A stretch of 64,000 nt of DNA, from NCBI RefSeq assembly GCF_014650455.1, contig NZ_BMUZ01000016.1, positions 62,001 through 126,000 on the forward strand, written 5' to 3'. The translations under genes and the position numbers were made by a program. Source of the stretch: Streptomyces xanthochromogenes (GTDB taxonomy: Bacteria > Actinomycetota > Actinomycetes > Streptomycetales > Streptomycetaceae). Under the pieces are notes generated by a model. It saw only the letters and a program-made list of their open reading frames with translations. It was not told the origin of the DNA and did no database searches. Of the stretch, positions 49,982 to 58,765 are shown one piece after another (within the stretch, counting starts at the first letter, position 1; each line of letters opens with the position of its first letter).

Positions 49982-50557
49982 ATGTCAACATTGGAAAAGA
50001 GTGGCTACCATCACGGCGACCTGCGGGCGGCGCTGCTGTCGGCCGCGATGGAGATGCTGGAGAGCGGCGAGCCCTTCTCGCTGCGCGCCGTCGCACGCCG
50101 GGCCGGTGTGTCGCAGACCGCGCCGTATCGCCATTTCAAGGACCGCGACGCCCTGGAGTCCGCACTCGCCGTCGAGGGCTTCCGGAACCTGCTGGCCGAC
50201 CTGGGCGGCGGGCGCGATTTGCCCGCCGCACTCCCGGACCTGGCCGAGTTCGCCGTCACCTACGTCGACTTCGCGCTGCGGCGCCCGGCCCTGTTCCGCG
50301 TGATGTTCGGCAAGCCGTGCGACGACGCCGCCGACGAGCGGGTCAAGGCCGCGGACGCCCTGCACGAGCTGCTGGCCGACGCGCTCGACCGCGTCCTCCC
50401 CGACGCGGACGCCTCGGCCCTGGCCACGGCCGGCTGGGGGCTCGCCCACGGGCTGGCCTGCCTCTACCTCGACGGCAAGCTGCAGGCCGCGTCGAGCAAG
50501 GAGGTCGCCGACCGGGTGCGCAGCGCCTTCCTCGCCATCACGTCGGTCGGCCCCTGA
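49982..50557 (+). CDS. TetR-family repressor (WHG/TetR_C_33 type)
   Basis: This 191-aa regulator has an N-terminal helix-turn-helix (SLRAVARRAGVSQTAPYRHFKDRDALESAL, about residues 32-62) opened by the YHHGDLRAALL pattern typical of this subgroup. A C-terminal helical ligand domain follows (YVDFALRRPALFRVMFG, GWGLAHGLACLYLDG). It probably represses itself and the operon that begins 106 bp downstream; the shared 17-bp operators support this. An AGGAGGAC ribosome site precedes the ATG. Confidence 0.9.
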   Translation: MSTLEKSGYHHGDLRAALLSAAMEMLESGEPFSLRAVARRAGVSQTAPYRHFKDRDALESALAVEGFRNLLADLGGGRDLPAALPDLAEFAVTYVDFALRRPALFRVMFGKPCDDAADERVKAADALHELLADALDRVLPDADASALATAGWGLAHGLACLYLDGKLQAASSKEVADRVRSAFLAITSVGP

Positions 50558-50596
50558 CGCATGGCGCTCACTCGGCGCACGCCTGGCGCCCTCCAG

Positions 50597-50647
50597 TGTT
50601 GACGGTGCTCACATGTCGTGCGATCCTCGGTGTTGACACCGCTTACA
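50597..50647. promoter_or_regulatory. Two TetR operators before the decarboxylase operon
   Basis: TGTTGACGGTGCTCACA (50597-50613) and TGTTGACACCGCTTACA (50631-50647) match operator 1 at most positions. They are 34 bp apart, and each contains a TTGAC element that could overlap a promoter -35 box. Confidence 0.7.
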
Positions 50648-50663
50648 TCGGAGGAGAGGGCTC

Positions 50664-51590
50664 ATGGCATCGACCGGCAAGCTGACCGACCGGACCGTAG
50701 AGGTCGCTCTCGGAGGGCGTCTCATCACCGTCCCCGAAGGCGGCCTCTATGACCGGTTCCGCATGGACACCGACCTCGACGAGGTGGAGCGGGACCCGCG
50801 GGTCAGCAGTGTCGACTTCTTCCGCCGGATGCCCAAGAGCCGCGTGGACTCCCGCATCGGGCCCACGCTGACGCCGAACTTCTACTACCGCATCTCCACG
50901 ACCCGGCTCACGATGCTCGCGCCGAGCAAGGCGATCCGGGCTCGCCTCCCTCAGGAGCTGGACCCGCTCGAATTTGCCCCGGGGCTCGGGATCGTCTCCG
51001 TGATGGCCTTCCGGTACGACGTGTGCGACATCGACTTCTACACCGAGGCCGCGGTCGGCATCGCCGTGAAGCCGGCGCGACACGGTGGGCTGGGCCTGCT
51101 CGACCTGGTCGCCGGGCTCAAGAATGACTCCCTGCACTCCTACGTCCTCTCGCTCCCGGTCAACACCGAGATCGCGCAGGTGCGTGGCCACGACGGCTAC
51201 GGGTTCCCCAAGTGGGTCACCGGGCTCGACGTCAACATCGACACCGCGCGCACCTCCGCCAGGGTCGCCAACGAGCGGGGCGGCCTTGACCTCGCTCTGT
51301 CGGCGCCCACCCCGAAGCAGACCGCGCGGCCCACCGGCGCACACGTCTCGACCCTGACCTCCTACACCACGATCGACGGCGCCTGGCACTCCACGACCAG
51401 CCAGATCAACATGCTCTCCTCGGGAACCACGCGGTTCCCCCGTGGCCTGGACCTGCGGCTCGGTGAGGGACGGATGAGCGACGACCTGCGCTCGCTGAAG
51501 CCGCTCCGGACGATCCAGCTGGACGTCACCACCGAGGGACAGCTGGCGCTGCACATGCCCGTGCCCACCTCCATCCAGGACCGGAGCTGA
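50664..51590 (+). CDS. Acetoacetate decarboxylase-like protein
   Basis: This 308-aa protein shows the ADC-family pattern: VDFFRRMPKSRVDSRIGPTLTPNFYY in the N-terminal third and VMAFRYDVCDIDFYTEAAVGI. The signature region is GHDGYGFPKWVTGLDVNID (about residues 175-193), with the Pro-Lys where the Schiff-base lysine of ADC lies. Family members decarboxylate acetoacetate or act as aldolase/dehydratases on related keto acids. The substrate cannot be told from sequence. ATG follows GGAGGAGAGGGC. The aldehyde dehydrogenase gene follows after 7 bp. Confidence 0.8.
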   Translation: MASTGKLTDRTVEVALGGRLITVPEGGLYDRFRMDTDLDEVERDPRVSSVDFFRRMPKSRVDSRIGPTLTPNFYYRISTTRLTMLAPSKAIRARLPQELDPLEFAPGLGIVSVMAFRYDVCDIDFYTEAAVGIAVKPARHGGLGLLDLVAGLKNDSLHSYVLSLPVNTEIAQVRGHDGYGFPKWVTGLDVNIDTARTSARVANERGGLDLALSAPTPKQTARPTGAHVSTLTSYTTIDGAWHSTTSQINMLSSGTTRFPRGLDLRLGEGRMSDDLRSLKPLRTIQLDVTTEGQLALHMPVPTSIQDRS

Positions 51591-51597
51591 GGACAGG

Positions 51598-53184
51598 ATG
51601 ACCACCACGAACACCAGCCATCTCCAGGCCGGCCTCCCGACATCGCTGACGCCGGCCCGTCTCGCCCGCCTGGCCGCCCAGGTGGCCGCCGGTACTCGCG
51701 CCCAGCGGGTCACCACGACCTCCCCGTACACCGGCGCACCGCTCGCGGACCTGCCCATCTCCACCCCCGGCGACGTCCAGGACGCCTTCGCCCGGGCACG
51801 CGCCGCGCAGGCCGGCTGGGCGGCCACCCCGGTGGCCGACCGCAAGCGCATCATGCTGCGCTTCCACGACCTCGTCCTCCAGCGGCAGGAGGAAGCCCTC
51901 GACCTGATGCAGGCCGAGAGCGGCAAGACCCGTCGCGACGCGTTCCTCGAGGTGAGCGACATCGCGATCACCGCCCGCTACTACGCGCGCAGCGCACGGC
52001 GGCTGCTCTCACCCAAGCGCCGCAAGGGCGCGATCCCGATGCTGACCCACACCACCGAGCTGCACCACCCCAAGGGCGTCGTCACCGTCATATCGCCCTG
52101 GAACTACCCGCTCAGCATGGCCGCCGGCGACGCCATCCCGGCCCTGATGGCGGGCAACGCCGTCGTCCAGAAGCCCGACACCCAGACCGCCCTGACCGCG
52201 CTGTGGGCACTGGCCCTGATGCGCGAGGCCGGCCTGCCACCCGACGTCTGGCAGATGGTGGTCGGCCGTGGCAGCTCCATCGGAGACGCGCTCATGGCCA
52301 GCGGGGACTACATGATGTTCACCGGCTCCACCGCCAGCGGGCGCCAGATCGCGCGCGACGCGGGTGAGCGGCTGATCGGCGCGTCCCTGGAGCTCGGCGG
52401 CAAGAACGCCATGGTCGTCCTCGCCGACGCCGACATCGAGAAGGCCGCCGCCGGTGCGGTCGCCGCCTGCTTCCCCTCGGCCGGCCAGCTGTGCGTGTCC
52501 ATCGAACGGCTCTACGTCGCCGATGAGATCCACGACGCGTTCGTCACCGCGTTCGCCGACCGTGCCCGGGCCATGCGCCTGGGTGCGGCCTACGACTTCT
52601 CGATGGACATGGGCTCGCTGACCACCCCCTCGCAGCTCGAGACCGTCAGCTCGCACGTCGACGACGCGGTATCGAAGGGCGCGACCGTACTGGCCGGAGG
52701 CAAAGCCCGACCCGACCTCGGGCCCCTGTTCTACGAGCCGACGATCCTGACCGATGTGACCCCTGAGATGACGCTGTTCGACCACGAGACGTTCGGCCCC
52801 GTGGTGTCGGTCTACCGCTACCGGTCGGCCGACGAGGCGGTGGCGATGGCCAATGCCACGCCGTATGGCCTCAACGCAAGCGTCTGGGGCTGCAACGGCA
52901 CCGAGGCCCGCAAGGTCGCGGCACGGCTGCACGCCGGCACCGTCAACGTCAACGAGGCGTTCGCCGCCGCCTGGGGCAGCATCGACGCCCCCATGGGCGG
53001 CATGGGCGACTCGGGCCTCGGCCGCCGTCACGGCGCCGACGGGCTGCTCAAGTACACCGAAGCCCAGACGGTCGCCCACCAGCGCCTCCAGGGTTTCACC
53101 CCGCCCAGCAGAGTCGAGCACGAGCAGTGGGCGCGGATCCTGACCCGGGCGTTCAAGACGCTGCGTGCCCTGGGCGTCCGCTGA
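51598..53184 (+). CDS. Aldehyde dehydrogenase (succinate-semialdehyde type)
   Basis: This 528-aa NAD(P)-dependent enzyme has the motifs of the ALDH superfamily: ISPWNYPLSMAAGDAIPALMAGNAVVQKPD (cofactor/catalytic Asn, about residues 163-192), FTGSTASGRQIA, general-base Glu in LELGGKNAMVV (near 267) and nucleophile Cys in SAGQLCVSIERLYV (near 301). The pattern is closest to the GabD2/SSADH subgroup. It probably oxidises an aldehyde formed in the same pathway as the ADC-like product. The ribosome site GAGGACAGG overlaps the end of the previous gene, so the two are coupled. Confidence 0.9.
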   Translation: MTTTNTSHLQAGLPTSLTPARLARLAAQVAAGTRAQRVTTTSPYTGAPLADLPISTPGDVQDAFARARAAQAGWAATPVADRKRIMLRFHDLVLQRQEEALDLMQAESGKTRRDAFLEVSDIAITARYYARSARRLLSPKRRKGAIPMLTHTTELHHPKGVVTVISPWNYPLSMAAGDAIPALMAGNAVVQKPDTQTALTALWALALMREAGLPPDVWQMVVGRGSSIGDALMASGDYMMFTGSTASGRQIARDAGERLIGASLELGGKNAMVVLADADIEKAAAGAVAACFPSAGQLCVSIERLYVADEIHDAFVTAFADRARAMRLGAAYDFSMDMGSLTTPSQLETVSSHVDDAVSKGATVLAGGKARPDLGPLFYEPTILTDVTPEMTLFDHETFGPVVSVYRYRSADEAVAMANATPYGLNASVWGCNGTEARKVAARLHAGTVNVNEAFAAAWGSIDAPMGGMGDSGLGRRHGADGLLKYTEAQTVAHQRLQGFTPPSRVEHEQWARILTRAFKTLRALGVR

Positions 53185-53253
53185 CCGACCACTGGCTCCG
53201 GCTACGACGGCCCGCCTCCACGCCATCCCGGTCCGCACGAGGGAAGATCAGCC

Positions 53254-53964
53254 ATGACCAAGCGCGTCCTCAACGTCGTCACCAACGTCGGCCACTACGA
53301 CGACCCGTCCCACACCACCGGCCTGTGGCTCTCCGAGCTCACGCACGCCTGGCACATCTTCGAGGAGCACGGCTACGAGCAGACGCTCGTCAGCCCGGCC
53401 GGCGGCCCTGTGCCGCTCGAACCGCGTGCACTGAAATTCCCGAACTACGACAAGACCGCCAAGGCATGGCACGCCGACCCCGGAAAGATGGCCATCCTCG
53501 AGAACACGGCGAGCCCGGACCAGATCGACCCGTCCGCGTACGACGCGATCTACTTCACCGGCGGTCACGCGGTGATGTACGACTTCCCCGACAGCGAGGG
53601 CCTGCAGCGCATCACCCGCGAGATCTACGAGCGCGGCGGCATCGTCTCCTCGGTCTGCCACGGCTACTGCGGCCTGCTCAACACCCGGCTCTCCGACAGC
53701 TCATACCTCATCGCCGGCCGCAAGATGACGGGATTCGCCTGGACCGAGGAGGTCCTCGCCCGCGTCGACAAACTGGTCCCCTACAACGCCGAGGAGAAGG
53801 CCAAGCAGCGCGGCGCACTCTACGAGAAGGCGACACTGCCGTTCGTCTCCTACGTCGTGACCGACGGCAACCTGGTCACCGGCCAGAACCCAGGCTCGGC
53901 CAAGGCCACAGCAAAGAAGGTCGTCGAGGCCATCGAGGGCAACGCGTCGAAGAAGCGAGGGTAA
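53254..53964 (+). CDS. DJ-1/PfpI-type glutamine-amidotransferase-like protein
   Basis: This 236-aa class I glutamine-amidotransferase-like protein has TTGLWLSELTHAWHIFEEHGY near the N-terminus, YFTGGHAVMYDFPDS (about residues 108-122) and the nucleophile elbow GGIVSSVCHGYCGLL (Cys-His). These are the features of Hsp31/YajL-like proteins, which have glyoxalase, deglycase or chaperone activity. The last gene of the TetR-controlled set, it fits defence against reactive aldehydes. ATG follows GGGAAGATCAGCC. Confidence 0.85.
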   Translation: MTKRVLNVVTNVGHYDDPSHTTGLWLSELTHAWHIFEEHGYEQTLVSPAGGPVPLEPRALKFPNYDKTAKAWHADPGKMAILENTASPDQIDPSAYDAIYFTGGHAVMYDFPDSEGLQRITREIYERGGIVSSVCHGYCGLLNTRLSDSSYLIAGRKMTGFAWTEEVLARVDKLVPYNAEEKAKQRGALYEKATLPFVSYVVTDGNLVTGQNPGSAKATAKKVVEAIEGNASKKRG

Positions 53965-54635
53965 GTCAAGACCCAGCCCTCCGGTGACGGAAGGTTCCCG
54001 GACGGATGTTGCCGAAGGACGCGCTCCATATCGGCGACGATAGAACGGCCGGGCGGTCAACCACCCGTCCGCGACCGTCGGCCTCGCCGGACCGCCAGCG
54101 CTCCCCCGGCAGACCGGTACCGCCACCAACCTGCCGGGGCCTGAGACGGCCACCCTGCGAAGCCCTCCGACGCAACCATGGTCAGCAACGGATTACCTGC
54201 CTCACGCACAGACTCAGCGCGGGCCCGGTCGACCTGCGCCCAGCGCAACGAAGCGAACGAGGAAATGACGCGGTCGTGAGACAGGCCGTCAGTGGCCTCA
54301 ACTTCAGACTGAGGAGGAGCTGCTGGTCAACGGGACACCCAATGCCGCGAGCTGGGAGACCCTACAATTCAGCCTACGGTCACCGTCACCGCCTGGCATG
54401 CGCTGCCCGGCCGCCCGGCCGCCCGGCCGCCCGGATGAGGCTAGGCCCACGGATCCGACGGTCATCGTGAACCGGGTCCGACCGGCGGGCGGCACGTCAC
54501 GGCCCTCGGCCAGGCGCCCACTGCGACCTCGGCCCCATCGACTTCCTCCGCCGGAGAGGCCTCGATGAAAACGAACACGGAAGTCATGAACGGCGGAGAC
54601 TCAGCGCAGATCGAATGGTGGCGGGCTCTTGCCGG
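53965..54635. other. 671-bp stretch without a supported gene
   Basis: Open frames exist but are short and of shadow composition. The only structure seen is an 8-bp tandem repeat at 54405-54434. No terminator was identified after the DJ-1 gene. Confidence 0.5.
54405..54434. repeat. 8-bp tandem repeat GCCCGGCC, 3.75 copies
   Basis: Perfect consecutive copies in non-coding DNA; a simple slippage-type repeat. Confidence 0.85.
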
Positions 54636-55010
54636 CTAGGAACCCAGCGGGACCGGGACAGCAGCTGTGCCTTCGTAGGCTTCGGGGGCTGAGGTGAACA
54701 CGAAGACGGGTCGGGGTGTGGTGATGTCGGTGGCCAGGGCGCGGGCCTGGGCGAATCGCCAGTCTCGGCCCTGGGCCATGGCTTCCTCGGCCGCGGCGAT
54801 CCCGACGGCGTCCAGCGCGGTGACGGCGAAGGCGTCCAGCATCAGTACGTGGTGGGCAGCGCCGGGGCGTTCCTGGAATGCGGCGACCAGTGACAGGGCT
54901 GGGACGTGGATCTGGTCGTCTTCCAGGTTGACTGCCAGGACGATGCGGGAGAGGTCTGGGTTGCCGGAGCCCAGGGAGACGATCGCGGTGTGGTCGAAGA
55001 GGTAGGTCAC
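54636..55010 (-). CDS. PIN-like toxin-type protein with few acidic residues
   Basis: This 124-aa protein begins MTYLFDHTAIVSLGSG, the first strand and first Asp of a PIN (VapC-like) nuclease. It has the expected order of helices and ends with PVFVFTSAPEAYEG in place of the last strand and loop. Most of the other acidic positions seem replaced (VPALSLVAAF where Glu is normal; SAPEAY where Asp is normal). The fold is likely kept, but RNase activity is doubtful. GTG overlaps the stop of the upstream antitoxin-like gene (GTGA), the usual arrangement of a toxin-antitoxin pair. Confidence 0.65.
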   Translation of the reverse strand: MTYLFDHTAIVSLGSGNPDLSRIVLAVNLEDDQIHVPALSLVAAFQERPGAAHHVLMLDAFAVTALDAVGIAAAEEAMAQGRDWRFAQARALATDITTPRPVFVFTSAPEAYEGTAAVPVPLGS

Positions 55011-55264
55011 GCGGCGCGGGCCGAGCGCTTGATGTCGGCGAGGACTGCGAGGCCGCGTTCCGCGTCGTCGTCACTCAGTCCCGGAACGAGGTGCCCGGCA
55101 AGGTAGTCCCGGTCGTGCTCATAGGACTCGCGGATCTGTTCCCGGGTTCGGGCGGGCCGGGCCAGCGCGGCCACCAGCTGCCCGATCGTGGTACCCCGGT
55201 CCGCGGCCAGCGCGGCCAGATGGTCTCGGACCTCGACCGGAATACGGATCGTTGTGTCAGCCAT
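55007..55264 (-). CDS. VapB/ribbon-helix-helix-like antitoxin
   Basis: This 85-aa protein has an N-terminal ribbon-helix-helix pattern (ADTTIRIPVEVRDHLAALAADRGTTIGQLVAALA, about residues 2-35) and an acidic C-terminal arm (YEHDRDYLAGHLVPGLSDDDAE) that would bind the toxin. It starts at ATG 55264, immediately after two TGTATGC repeats that probably serve as its operator, so the leader is very short. It precedes and overlaps the PIN-like gene. Confidence 0.75.
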   Translation of the reverse strand: MADTTIRIPVEVRDHLAALAADRGTTIGQLVAALARPARTREQIRESYEHDRDYLAGHLVPGLSDDDAERGLAVLADIKRSARAA

Positions 55265-55271
55265 GGCCGCA

Positions 55272-55289
55272 GCATACAACCTGCATACA
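55272..55289. promoter_or_regulatory. Direct repeat operator of the antitoxin gene
   Basis: GCATACA occurs at 55272 and 55283 (11-bp period, one helical turn), 8 bp upstream of the antitoxin ATG, a typical arrangement for ribbon-helix-helix autoregulators. Confidence 0.55.
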
Positions 55290-55360
55290 GCTGTGGCGGG
55301 CCAAGTGAGAAGGGCCGACCGGTGGCCCACTCGGCCACGTGCTGCCGCCTTTGAGGCCGG

Positions 55361-55576
55361 TCAGTCGGCGCCATCTGCGCGCAGTTCCTCTACCACGGCC
55401 TCGGGAACGTCCCAACCGACCGAGATCTCGACAATGGGAACCGCAGCCCCCGAGACTTCCTCGACAGCGTCCCACTTGATGTTGTCGCCGAGCTGCGTAT
55501 CTCCACACCTCACCTGAACTGCGAATCTGCCGCGGAATCGGGACGCCACTGTCCGGGTCCTGACCCCCAGATGCAC
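55361..55576 (-). CDS. Short hypothetical frame of uncertain reality
   Basis: A 71-codon frame whose second half (DTQLGDNIKWDAVEEVSGAAVPIVEISVGWDVPEAVVEELRADG) has protein-like composition, while the first 20 residues are arginine-rich. No good ribosome site precedes it. It may be the 3' part of a broken gene. The rest of the 55265-55677 interval holds no other supported gene. Confidence 0.3.
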   Translation of the reverse strand: MHLGVRTRTVASRFRGRFAVQVRCGDTQLGDNIKWDAVEEVSGAAVPIVEISVGWDVPEAVVEELRADGAD

Positions 55577-55677
55577 CTGAGGAGCTCGACAGCCCTGCTG
55601 CCGTGCAGCAGCTCCCAGGCTTCCCTGAAGGTCTCGCTCGGTCGTGGCCGCGCGCCAAGCATGTGGCCAGCTAGCGA

Positions 55678-57066
55678 TCAGAGTGGCCAGGTATGTGCCA
55701 CAGCATGGGTGGTCTCATAGGCGTGGGCGGCCTGCAGGATGATGCTTTCTCCCAGCCAGCGGCTGATGATTTGCATGCCGATGGGCAGGCCGTCGTGGTC
55801 GCGGCCGACCGGGAGGGTGAGTGCCGGAAGTCCGGTGATGTTGGCGGGAACACACAGTCGTGTGTAGGCGTCGAGGAGGGGCTCTGCTGTGCCGTCCGGC
55901 CAGTGGATGGTTTCCTGGCCTATCGGGGTGGCGGTCAGGGGCACGGTGGGTGTCACGATGAGGTCGACCGCGTTGAGCGTGCGGGCCCAGGCTTGCCGGA
56001 TGAGGGTGCGTGCCCGCCGGGCGCGCAGGTAGTCGGTGGCTGTGAGGGTCTGGCTGCCTTCCAGGAACAGGCGTACTTCCGGGCTGTATCGCTGGGGCAT
56101 GGTGCGGAGTGTTGCTTCGTGGTAGGCCGCGGATTCTCCCGCCAGCAGGCTCCATGCGGTTGCCTGGATGTAGCGGGCCATCGGGATCTCGATCTCGACG
56201 GGTTGGGCGCCCAGGGCCGTGAGGTCGTCTATTGCGACGCGTACGGCGGTTTCCACTTCGGCGTCGATGCGGTCGAAGAAGTAGTTGGTGGGCACCCCGA
56301 TGCGCAGTCCTTTGAGGGAGTTGTCTGCAGCGGTGGGCTCTGGGCGGGGGGTGATGGGGATGCTGGCGGGGTCGTGGGGGTCGTATCCGGTGAGGGTGGG
56401 CAGGATGAGATGCATGTCGGGCACGTTGCGGGTGATGGGGCCGACGTGGTCCATGGACCAGGCTGCTGGGAGGACTCCGGTCCGCGGGATGAGGCCGTAG
56501 GTGGGTTTGAGTCCCACCAGCCCGTTGAGCGCTGCGGGAATGCGGATCGATCCGCCGGTGTCGGTGCCCAGGGCGAAGGTGGCTGCGCCGGTGGCCACCG
56601 CGACGGCCGAGCCGCCACTGGAGCCTCCGGCGATGCGTTCGCAGTCCCAGGCGTTGGCGGTCTGGGGGGTCGTCACGCCGAGGGAGAATTCGTGGAGATG
56701 GGTCTTGCCGAGGAGGGCTGTGCCGGCATCCGACAGACGGGCCGCGACGGTGCTGTCCTTTGTGGCGACGTGACCGTCCCGGACGTGGGAGCCGGCCAGG
56801 GTGGGGATCCCCCGGACGTCGATGATGTCCTTGTAGGCGGTGGGGATGCCGTGCAGCGGGCCGCGCCGGCGGCCGGCCGCAGTCTCCCGGTCTGCTTGTG
56901 CGGCTGCTTTCCGCGCGATCCGGCTGGTCACGGTTGCGTAGGGGTGCAGGTGTTCTTGGATGCTGGCCATGCGGCTGAGCACTGACTCTGTCAGCTCGTG
57001 CGCGGACAGCTCGCCTTTGGCCAGTGCGGTGGAGGCCGCGGTGAGGGTGAGCTCACAGGCTTCCAT
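55678..57066 (-). CDS. Amidase-signature hydrolase
   Basis: This 462-aa cytoplasmic amidase has the Ser-cisSer-Lys triad: GIPTAYKDIIDVRG (Lys near 73), CERIAGGSSGGSAVAVA (cis-Ser near 149) and GTDTGGSIRIPAALNG (nucleophile Ser near 173). Such enzymes hydrolyse small amides, carbamates or the allophanate-type products of degradation and biosynthesis. Start ATG 57066 follows AGGAGGCAGCCC; the longer frame lies inside the preceding small gene. It is the last gene of the minus-strand cluster led by the PKS, where it could trim or release an amide-bearing product. Confidence 0.88.
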   Translation of the reverse strand: MEACELTLTAASTALAKGELSAHELTESVLSRMASIQEHLHPYATVTSRIARKAAAQADRETAAGRRRGPLHGIPTAYKDIIDVRGIPTLAGSHVRDGHVATKDSTVAARLSDAGTALLGKTHLHEFSLGVTTPQTANAWDCERIAGGSSGGSAVAVATGAATFALGTDTGGSIRIPAALNGLVGLKPTYGLIPRTGVLPAAWSMDHVGPITRNVPDMHLILPTLTGYDPHDPASIPITPRPEPTAADNSLKGLRIGVPTNYFFDRIDAEVETAVRVAIDDLTALGAQPVEIEIPMARYIQATAWSLLAGESAAYHEATLRTMPQRYSPEVRLFLEGSQTLTATDYLRARRARTLIRQAWARTLNAVDLIVTPTVPLTATPIGQETIHWPDGTAEPLLDAYTRLCVPANITGLPALTLPVGRDHDGLPIGMQIISRWLGESIILQAAHAYETTHAVAHTWPL

Positions 57067-57253
57067 GGGCTGCCTCCTGGTCGGTCCCGGGGGTGGCGTC
57101 GGGCCAGGTGTCTCCCAGGTCCAGGTCACGCAGTGGACGGATGACCGTGTCGAGGTATTCGGCTACGGCGTTCCGGTGCCCGTCGTGTGCCGCTGTCTCG
57201 GTTCGCGGCGCAGGGTCGGCCGGTGTCGGGGGTGTGGAGTGGGGAGGAGACAT
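57053..57253 (-). CDS. Small GatC/AtzG-like partner of the amidase
   Basis: This 66-aa protein has a polar, proline-rich start and a helical end (HRNAVAEYLDTVIRPLRDLDLGDTWPD). It resembles the small subunits (AtzG, GatC, DUF4089-like) that wrap around amidase-signature enzymes. It overlaps the amidase start by 14 bp, which points to coupled synthesis and a complex. ATG 57253 follows GAGGAACAACC. The family relation is suggested by size, context and helix pattern only. Confidence 0.6.
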   Translation of the reverse strand: MSPPHSTPPTPADPAPRTETAAHDGHRNAVAEYLDTVIRPLRDLDLGDTWPDATPGTDQEAAHGSL

Positions 57254-57315
57254 GGTTGTTCCTCACGGTTGGTTCTGGTTCGGCAGGCGCCGGCCCGGGG
57301 CGGCCCGGGCCTGTG

Positions 57316-58377
57316 TCAGAGCCGGACGAGAGTCTGGCCGGTGGTGTGGCCGTGGAAGAGCGCCTGGAACGCTTCGTGTGCTCGGTCGATGCCGTCGAAG
57401 ACGGTCTGGGGACAGGTGATCTGGCGGGCGGCGATCCACGAGGGCATGTCCTCGGCGAAGCCGGGGACGCCGTCCAGGTGGTCGAAGACGTGAAAGCCGG
57501 TGAGGGTCAGGCTTTTGCCGATGGCGGCGGAGACGTTGGCGGGCAGGCCGCCTGCCTCTCCCCCCCCGGACAGGTATTGCGAGAGCATGCCGCACAGCAC
57601 GATGCGGCCGTGGTGGCGCATGCATTCGATGGCGGCGTGCAGGTGGTCTCCGCCGACGTTGTCGAAGTAGACGTCGATGCCGTCGGGTGCCGCCTGGTGG
57701 AGTTGCTTGGTGAGGTCGTCGTCGGTGTAGTTGATCGCTGCGTCGAAGCCGAACTCCGCTTTCAGCCGGTCGCATTTGCCGGAGGTTCCGGCGCTGCCGA
57801 TGACGCGCGCTGCGCCTTTGAGGCGGGCGATCTGTCCGGCGAGGCTTCCTACGGAGCCGCCCGCCGCGGAGACGAACACGGTGTCGCCCGTGCGTAGGGT
57901 CGCCGCCAGGGTGAGTCCGGCGTAGGCGGTCAGGCCGTTGAGACCGAGCGCGCCGAGGAACAGGGAGGGCGGCAGGCCTTTGGGCTGGATGTGTTCCATG
58001 GTGTCGGCGGGGGCGGTGGCGTGCTCGCGCCAGCCGAGCATGTGGCGGACGGTGTCGCCGGGTTGCAGGGTGTCGGCGCGGGAGGCGAGGACTTCGCCGA
58101 GGGCGGGCCCGGTCATCGGATCACCGAGCGTGTAGGGCAGGTAGGCGGAGTGGGGGTTGTGGGGGCCGTGGACGCCGAGCCGCTGGTCGAGGGGCCCTGC
58201 GCGCATCAGCCCGAGCATGGACGGCAGGACGGCCATATGGGTGTTGCGGACCAGGACCTGTCCGTCCTGCAGGTCGGGCAGCGGGAGGTCAGTGAGGGTG
58301 ACGTCGTCCGGTGAAGGGCTTGCGACGGGGCGGCGGTTGAGGATCCACCCGCGGGTGGATTGTGGAAGCTTCGGCAT
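57316..58377 (-). CDS. Medium-chain NADP-dependent reductase (MDR/PTGR type)
   Basis: This 353-aa zinc-free medium-chain dehydrogenase opens with an N-terminal GroES-like domain (VLVRNTHMAVLPSML). The nucleotide loop is VFVSAAGGSVGSLAGQIARLKGA (about residues 155-177; AAxGxxG), then VIGSAGTSGKC, GIDVYFDNVGGDHL and GRIVLCGMLSQY. These are hallmarks of the leukotriene-B4 dehydrogenase/prostaglandin-reductase group that reduces enones. It may serve as a stand-alone enoyl reductase for the PKS, whose internal ER is degenerate. ATG 58377 follows GAGGAACGGC. Confidence 0.87.
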   Translation of the reverse strand: MPKLPQSTRGWILNRRPVASPSPDDVTLTDLPLPDLQDGQVLVRNTHMAVLPSMLGLMRAGPLDQRLGVHGPHNPHSAYLPYTLGDPMTGPALGEVLASRADTLQPGDTVRHMLGWREHATAPADTMEHIQPKGLPPSLFLGALGLNGLTAYAGLTLAATLRTGDTVFVSAAGGSVGSLAGQIARLKGAARVIGSAGTSGKCDRLKAEFGFDAAINYTDDDLTKQLHQAAPDGIDVYFDNVGGDHLHAAIECMRHHGRIVLCGMLSQYLSGGGEAGGLPANVSAAIGKSLTLTGFHVFDHLDGVPGFAEDMPSWIAARQITCPQTVFDGIDRAHEAFQALFHGHTTGQTLVRL

Positions 58378-58514
58378 GCCGTTCCTCGGGGTAGTCCGGA
58401 TGGTGGATGAGTTCCCTGGTAGTGACAACCGGCTGGCGGCGGGGCGAAGGTTCTCACCGTCGACTGTTGGGAGCGATTGCCGCGCGCCGTGCGTGGATGC
58501 GCTGCTGCCGGGGA

Positions 58515-58718
58515 TCACTCGGCGATGAGGGTGGTGTATATCCAGCGGTAGACGGGGATGGGGCCGGCGGTGTCGGCGCGGTAGGTTCCCGTGAACTCGT
58601 AGTGCTCGTAGCCGTTGAGGTGGGGCACCCTCAGACGGTCTGAGTCGTCGTCGGGCTGGGGGTATTGCTCGGGGATGTCGGCAGGGCCTCCTTCGAGGAG
58701 GACGTGGCGCGCGTTCAT
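58515..58718 (-). CDS. DUF5988 family protein
   Basis: This 67-aa protein has the family pattern VLLEGGPADIP near the N-terminus, LRVPHLNGYEHYEFTG in the middle and VYRWIYTTLIAE at the end. DUF5988 proteins are small and are found mostly beside polyketide or peptide biosynthetic genes; their role is unknown. ATG 58718 follows AAGGAGGCACCC, an almost perfect ribosome site. It lies 47 bp after the PKS stop in the same operon. Confidence 0.82.
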   Translation of the reverse strand: MNARHVLLEGGPADIPEQYPQPDDDSDRLRVPHLNGYEHYEFTGTYRADTAGPIPVYRWIYTTLIAE

Positions 58719-58765
58719 GGGTGCCTCCTTCGGGCACGTCGGCAGGTGAGGCTGACGCTGCACGA

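Noticed and set aside
54006..54600. Short frames on both strands between the DJ-1 and PIN genes
   Set aside because: They have low-complexity, Arg/Pro-rich composition, no ribosome sites and no recognisable domain.
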